Positions 25,693-34,121 of a DNA stretch of 64,000 nt are shown here, in pieces. The stretch covers positions 62,001 through 126,000 of the forward strand of contig JAUYAO010000059.1 in the NCBI GenBank assembly GCA_030692565.1, written 5' to 3'. The first letter of the stretch is position 1. The number at the start of each line of letters is the position of its first letter. The translations under genes and the position numbers were made by a program. The notes under the pieces were generated by a model. It worked only from the letters and a program-made list of their open reading frames with translations, made no database searches and was not told the origin of the DNA. The DNA is from Nitrospira sp. GTDB lineage: Bacteria; Nitrospirota; Nitrospiria; Nitrospirales; Nitrospiraceae.

Positions 25693-26469
25693 TCACACAC
25701 CTGCCACAAGCCGGACGAGCGGGACCTCTTCCCCGATTCCAAACGAGACGGGCTTCTTGATCTCCTCCGGATTCACGTACGTACCGAACAATCGATCCCA
25801 CACTGAAAACGTCACGCCGAAATTGGCATGCTGGTGCGCCGGATCTTCGCTATGGTGTATGTGATGATAGCGGGGCGTGACGAAGATCCATTCCATCCAA
25901 TTCGATCGCCAGGACACATTCATATGCATCCAGTCGTTGAGCAACATGTGAGAGGAAAGCACGACCAGCCAGATCCACCAGGGCGCCAGTCCAAACACTG
26001 AATACGCAAAGATCCACGGGAGGTTGAACAAGATCTGCTGAGGAAATGACGCTCGATACCCCGCCAGCCAGTACATCGTGATCGGCGAATGGTGCCATTT
26101 ATGGATGCGCCAAACCGCCGTAAGATGCATGAACCGATGCATCCAATACGCGCCGAAGTCGCCGACAAGAAAGTAGAGGGAGAAGGTCGCTGCTATCGGT
26201 AACGCCATGATGGCTTCAGGAACATGCACTCGAAGCGCGGCCCGGGCACTGAGAAACTCGGCGGCGGGCACGAGGATGAAACCGACGAGCGTACAGCCGA
26301 TGAGGTCGTACGCCATCACTGAACGGTACGAAATCGTCCGGGCCGGCGCGATCAGTTCGATCGCCGTCACCCCGACAAGCCTCGCCAAGAAAAGGACGGG
26401 TACAAATAGTCCGTGGTCAAGAACGAATTGACGGAATTCCCAGCTGAGCAACCACTCGACCCATTCCAT
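25693..26469 (-). CDS. Fatty-acid-hydroxylase/sterol-desaturase superfamily membrane protein
   Basis: A 258-residue integral membrane diiron oxygenase. The three His boxes are present: HRFMH, HKWHH and HHIHH with a trailing HQHANFG. Several hydrophobic segments (around residues 25-45, 75-95 and 115-135) fit a membrane protein. Upstream in-frame codons reach 26691 but are Arg/Cys-rich; ATG 26469 with a G-rich stretch (GGAGGGG) upstream is preferred, and ATG 26493 is also possible. The lipid substrate cannot be deduced. It converges with DUF309 and no pathway neighbour is visible. Confidence 0.85.
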   Translation of the reverse strand: MEWVEWLLSWEFRQFVLDHGLFVPVLFLARLVGVTAIELIAPARTISYRSVMAYDLIGCTLVGFILVPAAEFLSARAALRVHVPEAIMALPIAATFSLYFLVGDFGAYWMHRFMHLTAVWRIHKWHHSPITMYWLAGYRASFPQQILFNLPWIFAYSVFGLAPWWIWLVVLSSHMLLNDWMHMNVSWRSNWMEWIFVTPRYHHIHHSEDPAHQHANFGVTFSVWDRLFGTYVNPEEIKKPVSFGIGEEVPLVRLVAGV

Positions 26470-26630
26470 CCGGACAGCCCCCCCTCCAGTCATAAGGGGC
26501 CACTGTATCAGACTTACTTCAGACCGTCCTCCCCCTCTTTCGAGAGAGCACCTCTTCCACCAAACGCCCTGGCCGCTCCACCGGCAGGCTCTCCGCTGTC
26601 GGATGTGTGAGGGGAAACGAGTAGACCGTC

Positions 26631-27275
26631 TTATTCCACGACGCGCTGGACCACACGGAGCTGCCCGCGATCGTGCCACAGCTCTATCCACGGCGGAGAG
26701 TTTTGCCAGGTCCAGAGGAGCAACTGGCGATCAGGGCGCTCTTCCCAGTCTCCGACTCGCCAGGGCATGGGCCAGCCGCCCAGGACCGCATCGATCGCGC
26801 GACCCTTTAAATCCAATTGCTCCTGATACGCCGAGGCGCACAACGCCGTGATCGGATGGTCTCTGAACTGCGGGCTATAGCCCCATTCCGGCAGCCATTG
26901 ATTCGCACGCAGCCAGGCTTGAACCGCTGCAGACCCATACCGAAAGATCGCGTCCAGCGGGGGGAAGCATGTGGCCGGTTGCGCATACAGCTTAATCCCG
27001 TCCGGGATCGGCGGGAGCGTGGCCTGCCGATTGACGAGGACCAGCCCTGTCGCCCGGTCTTCCTGATTGGTATAGACGCTGATACAGCCGGTCAATCCAT
27101 GCTCTCCGGGCACGGCCCGACAGGCTACCGAAAGCCAGTGGCGGAATCGTGCGTCCCGCAGGGGAACGACTCCCATCCCGCCCCAGACCCCGCAGTAATC
27201 GCTTCCGTGACGAGTCAGATGGACGCACGGCCTCGCGAGTGCGTGCCCTTCTTTCAGGAGTTCGTCAGGAGTCAT
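26631..27275 (-). CDS. Hypothetical protein, Trp-rich
   Basis: A 214-residue protein that I do not recognise. It is rich in Trp and Pro, especially toward the C terminus (GGWPMPWRVGDWEERP, then WTWQNSPPWIELWH). It has no signal peptide or membrane helix. The start ATG at 27275 opens MTPDELLKEGHALARPC. It is flanked by non-coding gaps of about 150 bases on both sides and stands alone. Coding seems likely because it spans most of its gap on the strand of both neighbours. Confidence 0.55.
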   Translation of the reverse strand: MTPDELLKEGHALARPCVHLTRHGSDYCGVWGGMGVVPLRDARFRHWLSVACRAVPGEHGLTGCISVYTNQEDRATGLVLVNRQATLPPIPDGIKLYAQPATCFPPLDAIFRYGSAAVQAWLRANQWLPEWGYSPQFRDHPITALCASAYQEQLDLKGRAIDAVLGGWPMPWRVGDWEERPDRQLLLWTWQNSPPWIELWHDRGQLRVVQRVVE

Positions 27276-27427
27276 GCCTCACTCCAATCGAATCGGTCAG
27301 CCGCCCTGCGCCCGCACGGGTCAGCAGAATCAGACGGCAACGATTCGGCCTCGCGTGGACTGATCGAAGACGACAGGACCTGGCCGGTAATCGGGAGAAC
27401 TGTATGACCACACTCCGAACAGAAGAC

Positions 27428-28216
27428 TCAGTGATAGGACTCGGCGTCGCTGGGGAACTTCCCGAGTTCGACTTCTTCCTTAAACCGCCGTAGTGCCTGC
27501 AGCGCATCGGTCTTCAGATGGGCATACGGCTTGACGAATTTAGGGACGAAATCATCGAAGAGACCAAGCAGATCGTAGAGCACCAGTACTTGCCCGTCAC
27601 AATGCGGACCGGCTCCGATCCCGATCGTGGGGATGGACAACTCCGCCGTGATGCTTTTCGCCAGCGGCGCCGGAATGGCTTCCAGGACAATCCCGAATGC
27701 GCCGGCCGCTTCCAACGCCTTCGCATCGGCCAACAACTCCTTCGCCCGATCCTTGGCCTTTCCCTGCACCTTATAGCCGCCGTATTGGTTCACCGACTGC
27801 GGGGTCATGCCGATATGCCCCATCACGGGAATGCCCACCGCGGTCATCGCCTCGACCCGGCCGGCCATCGCCTGCCCCCCTTCGAGCTTCACCGCATGCG
27901 CACCCGCCTGAATCAAACGTCCGGCATTCCGCAACGCATCTTCTTTACTCGTTTGATAGGACATGAAGGGCATGTCGCCGATCACCAGGGCCTGTTGCGC
28001 CGCGCGGGCCACCAGCTTGGTGTGGTACAGCATGTCCTCCATGGTGACGGACAGCGTATTGGCCTGCCCCTGTACGACCACGCCCAGCGAATCTCCGACT
28101 AGAATGGCACTGATGCCGGCCTGCTCCACAATACGGGTGAAGAGCGCATCGTACGCGGTCACGACGATGAGCTTCTTCTCCTGGCGCTTGTGTTGTTGAA
28201 ATTCGGGGATCGTCAT
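27428..28216 (-). CDS. panB: 3-methyl-2-oxobutanoate hydroxymethyltransferase
   Basis: First committed step of pantothenate synthesis: adds a hydroxymethyl group from 5,10-methylene-tetrahydrofolate to 2-oxoisovalerate. The 262-residue protein shows VVTAYDALFTRI, VGDSLGVVVQG, the active-site MGHIGMTPQS region and GIGAGPHCDGQVLV. The ATG at 28216 shares one base with the metF stop (TGATG), which fixes the start over a 26-codon Arg-rich upstream extension. It is the last gene of folD-metF-panB; the shared substrate, methylene-THF, makes the grouping sensible. Confidence 0.95.
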   Translation of the reverse strand: MTIPEFQQHKRQEKKLIVVTAYDALFTRIVEQAGISAILVGDSLGVVVQGQANTLSVTMEDMLYHTKLVARAAQQALVIGDMPFMSYQTSKEDALRNAGRLIQAGAHAVKLEGGQAMAGRVEAMTAVGIPVMGHIGMTPQSVNQYGGYKVQGKAKDRAKELLADAKALEAAGAFGIVLEAIPAPLAKSITAELSIPTIGIGAGPHCDGQVLVLYDLLGLFDDFVPKFVKPYAHLKTDALQALRRFKEEVELGKFPSDAESYH

Positions 28217-29103
28217 CAGCCGAGCTGGGCCTTGGTAATGATATCTGCGAGACGGTGCGTGCCCTTGATCGCCATAATGTGGACGCCGTCGCAATGTGCG
28301 CGCACCGCATTGATGGTGCGCACCGCGATCTCCACACCCACATCTTCCGCCTTGTCGCCGGCGGCCTTCAATTCATCGATCATCTCCTGCGGGACCGACA
28401 CACCGGGAATGTTGGCGTTCATGAATTCGGCCATCTTGTGGTTCCGCAACAGCAGAATGCCGGCCAGGACTTTCACCTTATAGGGCCGCACGGCTGTCAT
28501 GAAGCTCGCGAAAAGATCGGGGTTATAGATCGCCTGAGTTTGAAAGAACTGGGCTCCGGCTTTGACCTTCACTTCGAACTTCGCCAGCATCGGCCCGACC
28601 GGATCAGCCTCCGGCGTCACGGCTGCGCCGATGGTGAACGCCGTCGAGCCGTCTAACTTATTGCCGGCCATGTCGCGGCCGCCATTGAGGCCCTGCACCA
28701 GCTGCATGACCTGCACGGAATCGAGATCGTAGACCGGCTTGGCTTCTTTGTGGTCGCCGACGGTCGGATAGTCGCCGGTCAGACAAAGGATGTTGCGGAT
28801 GCCGAGCATATGGGCGCCCATGAGGTCGGACTGCATGGCAATCCGGTTCCGGTCGCGACAGGTCAGCTGCATCACCGGATCATGGCCCAATTCATAGAGC
28901 AACCGGCAGACCGGCAGCGACCCGGCGCGCACGACGGCCGCCGTATTGTCGGTCACATTGACGCCGTGCACACGCCCGACCAATCCTTTGGCACTCTCCA
29001 GCACCTTCGAGATGTTGGTGCCCTTCGGCGGGTTGTACTCGATCGTCACGGCAAACTGCCCGCTACTCAGGACCTCGCTCAACCGCCGCGGTTCTTTACT
29101 CAT
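28216..29103 (-). CDS. metF: Methylenetetrahydrofolate reductase-type protein
   Basis: A 295-residue TIM-barrel flavoprotein of the MTHFR family, expected to reduce 5,10-methylene-THF to 5-methyl-THF. Typical parts: the FAVTIEYNPPKG start, GVNVTDN, QLTCRDRNRIA and NILCLTGDYP. It lacks the Cys-rich C-terminal domain of some family members; a free-standing copy of that domain lies at 13981. It sits between folD and panB; the start ATG is 182 bases after the folD stop. Confidence 0.92.
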   Translation of the reverse strand: MSKEPRRLSEVLSSGQFAVTIEYNPPKGTNISKVLESAKGLVGRVHGVNVTDNTAAVVRAGSLPVCRLLYELGHDPVMQLTCRDRNRIAMQSDLMGAHMLGIRNILCLTGDYPTVGDHKEAKPVYDLDSVQVMQLVQGLNGGRDMAGNKLDGSTAFTIGAAVTPEADPVGPMLAKFEVKVKAGAQFFQTQAIYNPDLFASFMTAVRPYKVKVLAGILLLRNHKMAEFMNANIPGVSVPQEMIDELKAAGDKAEDVGVEIAVRTINAVRAHCDGVHIMAIKGTHRLADIITKAQLG

Positions 29104-29285
29104 GCATCTCCCTCACCCTTATCCACACCCCTACTTCATCCCTTACCTTGTTGTAGGAGGACGGGAGGCTCTTCACTGCGCGCATTGACCGAGCACAGCC
29201 AATTCCACCCGCCCATCCCCGCGTCGCCAAGTCTCCGCTTCACCCGAGTCGTGCACGGGCAGCGAGCAAGAGAGCCTCCGGGCTC

Positions 29286-30149
29286 CTACAACATCCCCGC
29301 CATCCGCTTCGCTGACTCCACCGTGTTCGCAAGCAACATGGCGATCGTCATGGGACCGACGCCACCGGGCACGGGACTGATCCAGCCCGCCTTTTGGCTC
29401 ACCGGTTCGAAATCGACATCGCCGCAGAGCTTTCCGTCCGTCCACCGATTGGTCCCGACGTCGATCACGACCGCGCCTTCTTTCACCATGTCGGCCGTGA
29501 CAAATTTGGCTTTCCCGATCGCGACCAGCAAGAGGTCCGCCTCACGGCAGACTGCGGGCAAATCCTTGGTCTTGGAATGGCAAATCGTCACGGTCGCGTT
29601 GCGCTGCAACAGCATGAGCGCCAACGGCTTTCCCACGATGTTACTGCGACCCAATACCACCGCGCGCTTGCCTTCAATGCCGACACCGGTAGACTCGATC
29701 ATCTTGATCACGCCTTTGGGAGTGCAGGCTTCAAAGACCGGATTCCCTTCAACCAACCGACCGAAGTTATACGGGTGGAATCCATCGGCATCCTTGTCCG
29801 GCGAGACCGCTTCCAGCACGACCCGGCTGTCGATGTGCTTGGGAAGCGGGAGCTGCACTAAGATTCCGTGAATCCTGGAATCTGCGTTCATCTTCTCAAT
29901 CAAAGACAACAACTCTGCTTGCGTCGTGCTGGCCGGTAACTTGTGGTCGTCGATATAGATGCCTGCCGCATCGCAGGCTTTCTGCTTGCTCTTCACATAC
30001 TGATGCGACGCGGGGTCATCACCGACCAAAATGGTAGCGAGACCCGGCTTGGTCCCGGTCTTTGCCAGGACTGCCGCGGATTCAATTGTTAGCTGGTCGC
30101 GAACTTGCTGCGCCAGTGCCTTCCCGTCAATGAGTCGTGCTCCCACCAT
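29286..30149 (-). CDS. folD: Methylene-THF dehydrogenase / methenyl-THF cyclohydrolase
   Basis: Bifunctional FolD interconverting 10-formyl-, 5,10-methenyl- and 5,10-methylene-THF, with NAD(P). Motifs: VGDDPASHQYVKSKQKAC (catalytic Lys near residue 57), the VQLPLPKHID stretch near residue 98, GRSNIVGKPLA for the nucleotide loop, and the closing PGGVGPMTIAMLLANT. 287 residues is normal. It is the first gene of folD-metF-panB. The start ATG has no strong ribosome binding site that I can see. Confidence 0.95.
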   Translation of the reverse strand: MVGARLIDGKALAQQVRDQLTIESAAVLAKTGTKPGLATILVGDDPASHQYVKSKQKACDAAGIYIDDHKLPASTTQAELLSLIEKMNADSRIHGILVQLPLPKHIDSRVVLEAVSPDKDADGFHPYNFGRLVEGNPVFEACTPKGVIKMIESTGVGIEGKRAVVLGRSNIVGKPLALMLLQRNATVTICHSKTKDLPAVCREADLLLVAIGKAKFVTADMVKEGAVVIDVGTNRWTDGKLCGDVDFEPVSQKAGWISPVPGGVGPMTIAMLLANTVESAKRMAGML

Positions 30150-30240
30150 TCCCTCCCTGAATTCAAGCGGTTGGCCTTCAAAACCGTAGGCACCTTAGCA
30201 GGGCATTTTTATCCAAGTCAACGCTCCAAACCGGTCAGGG

Positions 30241-30291
30241 GTGAGGAGTGAGGGGGCCGGCGAGACTCCGATGCCCCCTGACTCGTGACCC
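30241..30291. repeat. GTGANNN heptamers forming a hairpin upstream of folD
   Basis: GTGAGGA (30241) and GTGAGGG (30248) form the left side, and CTGACTC (30278) and GTGACCC (30285) the right side. GAGTGAGGGGGC at 30246-30257 pairs with GCCCCCTGACTC at 30273-30284 with one mismatch around a 15-base loop. There is no T-run. Same family as the arrays at 4219 and 14235. Confidence 0.6.
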
Positions 30292-30305
30292 TTCACTGAC
30301 ATTCC

Positions 30306-30335
30306 TTGACAGTCTCTTCGCCCGTTCGCTACGAT
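30306..30335 (+). promoter_or_regulatory. Sigma-70-type promoter of the propeller gene
   Basis: A perfect TTGACA (30306-30311) and TACGAT (30330-30335) are spaced by 18 bases, about 30 bases before the start at 30367. This is a strong match. Confidence 0.7.
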
Positions 30336-30366
30336 GCACCTCGGTCTTCACACTGATTAATCAAGC

Positions 30367-31383
30367 TTGAACATCCGATCATCCACCGACAATTTTCGCG
30401 GCCCCCTCTTGAGGGCGACACTGGCATCGTGTGTCCTCCTAGGATCGTCGAATCTCCTCTACGCGGCCCAGATTACCGGATTGGAAGGGCCGAATAGCTT
30501 CGTCGGCGACCAACAGGGCAAAGAATTCTTCATCTCCAATGTGCATGGGGAGCCGGACGCGCGGGATAATAACGGCTTCATCACGAAGGTGGACGCTGAG
30601 GGGAAAGTCCTCAACCTCAAGTTCATCCAAGGCGGCATCGTCGATGTCATGCTGCATGCCCCCAAAGGCCTGGCCATCGTCGATCAGACTCTGTACGTGG
30701 CCGATCTCGATCAGTTGAAGGGATTCGACAAGTCGACTGGCAAGTCCCTCGTCGTCGTCAGCTTTCCCCCGCTGCCCGCAAAGGGCCTCGTCTCCTTGAC
30801 CGATGTGACGGCCGGCCCCAACGGCATGCTCTACGTATCCGACCAATCCAACAACACGATCTACCGGATCGAGCAAGCGGCCGGTCATCGTGTGAGTCTG
30901 CTCCTTCACGACGAGCGCCTCGCGGGTCCATCCGGGATTGCCATCCATCCGCGAACCGGCCATCTCATCGCCGTGAGTTGGGAGAAAGGCAAGATTTTCG
31001 ACATTACGCCGGACGGCCAGCTCTCCGAACTGGAGTCGAATGGATTTTTCACCGGCCGCTTTCAAAATTTGAGCGGGGTCGATTTCGACCGGTGGGGCAA
31101 TATGTACGTCTCGGATTTTTCCAGGGGAAAGATTTGGCGCATGACCCGGGACCAACGCTTCCAGGTGATTGCCGAGTATCTCCTCTCCCCGGCCGATATC
31201 AGCATCGACCGGGCCAATAATTTGATTCTGGTCCCCTATCACTATGCCCACGCGGCGGAGATCAACGGGCTGGAGGCTCCCTCGGACGGCAAGAGCCGTG
31301 ACAACCGTCGTACCCTCGCTGACTATGGGTTTGGCGCAGCAGGGCCCCCGCAGCCCTCCAAGGAAGGAGCCGCAACTAAATGA
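30367..31383 (+). CDS. Secreted SMP-30/NHL-type beta-propeller protein
   Basis: A 338-residue protein with a signal-peptide-like N terminus (LLRATLASCVLLGSSNLLYAA, cleavage near residue 34) followed by repeated propeller blades: PKGLAIVDQTLYVAD, DVTAGPNGMLYVSDQ, PSGIAIHPRTGHLIAVS, GVDFDRWGNMYVSDF. Such proteins bind ligands or act as lactonases; no catalytic set is evident. The start is TTG at 30367, since the frame is closed just upstream; no Shine-Dalgarno is obvious. Its TGA overlaps the next ATG by four bases, so the two genes are coupled. Confidence 0.78.
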   Translation: MNIRSSTDNFRGPLLRATLASCVLLGSSNLLYAAQITGLEGPNSFVGDQQGKEFFISNVHGEPDARDNNGFITKVDAEGKVLNLKFIQGGIVDVMLHAPKGLAIVDQTLYVADLDQLKGFDKSTGKSLVVVSFPPLPAKGLVSLTDVTAGPNGMLYVSDQSNNTIYRIEQAAGHRVSLLLHDERLAGPSGIAIHPRTGHLIAVSWEKGKIFDITPDGQLSELESNGFFTGRFQNLSGVDFDRWGNMYVSDFSRGKIWRMTRDQRFQVIAEYLLSPADISIDRANNLILVPYHYAHAAEINGLEAPSDGKSRDNRRTLADYGFGAAGPPQPSKEGAATK

Positions 31384-32084
31384 GCCAATGCGCCTACTGC
31401 AAGCAACGCAAGGGCAAACGCGTCTGCCCGGGCCTCAGCGGACTCATCTGCAGCCAGTGTTGCGGGGAGCATCGCCTGGTCCGTGTGACCTGTCCCTCCG
31501 ACTGCGCCTATCTCGATACCGGCAGCGACTACCAGCAAAAGCGGCTCGGCGAGCAATTCATGCCGGTGCGACGGGAATTCTATCGGGAGCTCGGTGAATT
31601 CGGCGGGCAACAGGCCATCTCGCTCTTCAATCTCATTGAAGTCATTACGGTGAGTTTCTTCCAGGGACGGCGTGATGGACAGGATGCGGAAGTCGTCGCC
31701 GCGATTCAAGGACTGCGCCGGACGCTTAGCCCCCTGCACGTACCGGCGGCCCCCATGCCCGTCTTTGCCGAACATCTGATTAAAGAATATGACGCGTTTA
31801 AGAAGCAAAACCCCAAGCAGATTGCCGACTCATCCAACGCGCCGGAAATCCTCGATCGAGCCATCAAGTTCGTATCGGAATTTTCCGGGAAAGATTTTCA
31901 ATCACGCCGCTTTCTCGGAGGCCTGATCGGGTATGTCACGGCCTATCATCCCGAGATTGCCTCGAACTTACAAAAGAAACACGAGCCGGGCCACATCGTG
32001 CTGCCAGGCCAATCGTTCATGCCTCCGCCGACCGCGGCTGAGTCTCATACCCACGGCCCGGATTGCCAGCATCACCAGCACTAA
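31380..32084 (+). CDS. Cys- and His-rich putative metal-binding protein
   Basis: A 234-residue cytoplasmic-looking protein. The N terminus packs nine Cys into about 45 residues (CAYCKQRKGKRVCPG, ICSQCCGEHR, CPSDCAYL), like a zinc finger. The C terminus ends in HTHGPDCQHHQH, a likely metal-binding tail. The middle is helical with no recognised domain. It overlaps the propeller gene by ATGA and converges with the PilZ gene, with 68 bases of overlap between the two 3' ends. Function is unknown. Confidence 0.7.
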   Translation: MSQCAYCKQRKGKRVCPGLSGLICSQCCGEHRLVRVTCPSDCAYLDTGSDYQQKRLGEQFMPVRREFYRELGEFGGQQAISLFNLIEVITVSFFQGRRDGQDAEVVAAIQGLRRTLSPLHVPAAPMPVFAEHLIKEYDAFKKQNPKQIADSSNAPEILDRAIKFVSEFSGKDFQSRRFLGGLIGYVTAYHPEIASNLQKKHEPGHIVLPGQSFMPPPTAAESHTHGPDCQHHQH

Positions 32085-32505
32085 GCCGTGACCCTGCCGC
32101 TTGACTGGAGGCCGCATCGCAGCCGATTGACGATTGCAATGCGCGCGCAATAAATCCTGCAAGCTGGAAGTCCGATCCGTTTGAAATGGACTGGATCTCC
32201 ACACCGAACTCATTCCCCCGATCCCACCGCACCATCGCTTGATCGATATCGATCGGTTCCGAGAGGCCTGGCAGCCACACGCGAAGCATGACGGCCATGT
32301 GCTGAGACAGCGGCGCCTCGCCTTCCCGTTTGACTCGAAACCCGCTCAACGAAAGGTCACGCACCGTGCAGCGATGGATGGCGCTGGACGTCAGAATACA
32401 GGCATGGCACTCGCGCTCGACTCGCCGGTACATGCGACGTGTTGATGGGTTTTTCACGGAATGCCTCCTCGGTAGCCCCCTTCTCGGTTTCGATAGGGTG
32501 AGCAT
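32017..32505 (-). CDS. PilZ-domain protein
   Basis: A 162-residue protein with the cyclic-di-GMP-binding signature of PilZ domains: RMYRRVERE supplying Arg residues and DLSLSGFRV as the D-x-S-x-x-G motif about 30 residues on. An EFGVEIQSI strand lies near residue 108. The N-terminal 25 residues are basic, so a later start (MYRRVERE) is possible. The tail after residue 130 lies in the overlap with the converging gene and may be poorly conserved. A c-di-GMP effector here fits the GGDEF-EAL remnant at 22.8-24.2 kb only loosely. Confidence 0.75.
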   Translation of the reverse strand: MLTLSKPRRGLPRRHSVKNPSTRRMYRRVERECHACILTSSAIHRCTVRDLSLSGFRVKREGEAPLSQHMAVMLRVWLPGLSEPIDIDQAMVRWDRGNEFGVEIQSISNGSDFQLAGFIARALQSSIGCDAASSQAAGSRLSAGDAGNPGRGYETQPRSAEA

Positions 32506-32666
32506 ACCTTGGACTCACTCTCGGGGAAATCCCACAAAAGGCCCCCACCAAAGGTAGGGGATTAGGCCACATCAACGGCCTTTCTCATATTTTTAAGGTG
32601 TCGGGAGTCCATAAAGTGAGGCCTGGTCAGGACGAGGCCTCAGCCTCAGGCCAAGCGGAAAAGAAC

Positions 32667-32697
32667 GGGCCCTTCTCGCCTGAAACGGGAAGGGCCC
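32667..32697 (-). terminator. Intrinsic terminator after the cyclophilin gene
   Basis: Nine-base arms, GGGCCCTTC and GAAGGGCCC, with a 13-base loop. On the - strand they are followed by GTTCTTTTCC. It lies 37 bases beyond the cyclophilin stop and ends the long - strand run. Confidence 0.8.
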
Positions 32698-32733
32698 TCT
32701 CGATTCATCCGATGATATGGGACGAGGCTCTCT

Positions 32734-33342
32734 CTACTCGACGATCGTGACGGTCATTTCAATCCGGTCGTTCGGCAAGTCGCGATCGTTTCTCGGCAAG
32801 CTCACAATCTTATCGGCTACGCCAATTCCTTTGGTGACTTCACCGAAGACCGTGTACTTGCGATCGAGAAACCGGGAATCCTCGACTACGATGAAGAACT
32901 GTGACCCCGCCGTATCAGGGTCGTTCGCCCGCGCCATCGAAACAATGCCCCGCTTGTGGGGGGTATCGCTGAATTCCTGTTTGACGGTATACCCGGGACC
33001 GCCCTGCCCATATGAATCCTTCTTGAGCGAGTCCTTGGTATTGGGATCGCCGCCTTGGATCATGAACCCCGGTATGACCCGATGAAAAATTGTGCCGTTA
33101 TAGAACCCTTCTTTGGCCAGCTTGATAAAATTCTCGACGTGCTTGGGGGCCAGTTCGGGAAATAGTTTCAGCTCAATCTCACCAAATTTCGTTTTGATGA
33201 TCGCCCGTGGCCCCTTGGGCGCTTCAACTTTTGGAGCCGGCGCTTTATCCACGGCATCACTGACGCCCGCCCCGAATAAGAAGGGAATACACACCGCCAA
33301 CACGGCACATCCCATCACCCAGCTCAATCTTCTCTGCATCAT
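32734..33342 (-). CDS. Secreted cyclophilin-type peptidyl-prolyl isomerase
   Basis: Catalyses cis-trans isomerisation of proline peptide bonds. A signal peptide (LSWVMGCAVLAVCIPFLFGAG) indicates export, after a start at tandem ATGs (33342 or 33339) behind GGGAGG. The cyclophilin core shows TIFHRVIPGFMIQGGDP, MARANDPDTAGSQFFI and FLDRKYTVFGEV, with catalytic Arg in FHR present. It lies 58 bases after rnc on the same strand and just before a terminator. Confidence 0.93.
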   Translation of the reverse strand: MMQRRLSWVMGCAVLAVCIPFLFGAGVSDAVDKAPAPKVEAPKGPRAIIKTKFGEIELKLFPELAPKHVENFIKLAKEGFYNGTIFHRVIPGFMIQGGDPNTKDSLKKDSYGQGGPGYTVKQEFSDTPHKRGIVSMARANDPDTAGSQFFIVVEDSRFLDRKYTVFGEVTKGIGVADKIVSLPRNDRDLPNDRIEMTVTIVE

Positions 33343-33400
33343 CGTCCTCCCTTGACCGTAGGGCCCGCTGCGCTGACTATAACGACCATCGCGTCCGGCT

Positions 33401-34108
33401 TCAAGACTCGATCTGATCAAGCGCACAACGGGCAGCCATCTGTTCCGCTTCTTTCTTGCTCAGACCCCGTCCGGTACCCGCCACCAGCTCGTTGACCCGC
33501 ACTTCAACCTCGAAGTGTTTTAAATGATCCGGCCCGGACTCCCGAACAGTCACGTAGTGCGGCAACTGATCGAATTGTTTCTGGCACCATTCCTGGAGTC
33601 GCGTTTTGTAATCTTCCTCCCCCGGCGTCGTTTGATGGGCTTCGGCCTGACGCAGCTCGTCTCCCAGCACTCCCAAGGTAAAGACTCGGCTCGCCTCCAA
33701 CCCCCCGTCAAGGTAGACCGCCGCAATCACGGCCTCCAAGGCATCCGCCAACAGGGACGGCTTTTCTCGTCCCTTCGAAAGTTCTTCTCCTCGCCCCAGC
33801 CGCAATATGGCACCGAGATTCATTCGGCGGGCCGCCTGGGCCAGCGATGATTCGCTCACCAAATTCGCCTTCAGTTTAGAGAGCGCGCCTTCGCTCAGCT
33901 GCGGATAGAGCTGCGCCAGGTGGTCGCTGATGATCAGCGAGAGCACAGCATCGCCGAGAAACTCCAGGCGCTCGTTATGGGTTCGCGTCGCTCCCTTCCG
34001 CTCATTGACATGAGACTTGTGCGTCAACGCTTCCGCGAGCACACCGGGATTCTTGAACCGATAGTGGGGGATAGATGGAACTGGATCGGCTGGAGAAGCC
34101 GGTGTCAT
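33401..34108 (-). CDS. rnc: Ribonuclease III
   Basis: Double-strand-specific endoribonuclease for rRNA and mRNA processing. It has the catalytic signature NERLEFLGDAVLSL near residue 43, the second acidic cluster ADALEAVIAAVYLDGG near residue 115, and a C-terminal dsRNA-binding domain (DYKTRLQEW through KKEAEQMAARCAL). The 235 residues are typical. It lies 13 bases after fabF. The fab-acp-rnc order is a common bacterial arrangement. Confidence 0.95.
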   Translation of the reverse strand: MTPASPADPVPSIPHYRFKNPGVLAEALTHKSHVNERKGATRTHNERLEFLGDAVLSLIISDHLAQLYPQLSEGALSKLKANLVSESSLAQAARRMNLGAILRLGRGEELSKGREKPSLLADALEAVIAAVYLDGGLEASRVFTLGVLGDELRQAEAHQTTPGEEDYKTRLQEWCQKQFDQLPHYVTVRESGPDHLKHFEVEVRVNELVAGTGRGLSKKEAEQMAARCALDQIES

Positions 34109-34121
34109 AGGCGCAACTGCG

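Noticed and set aside
32560-32590. Weak hairpin AGGCC/GGCCT followed by TTTCTC
   Set aside because: A stem of only four to five pairs, and the stronger terminator for the - strand run lies at 32667-32697.
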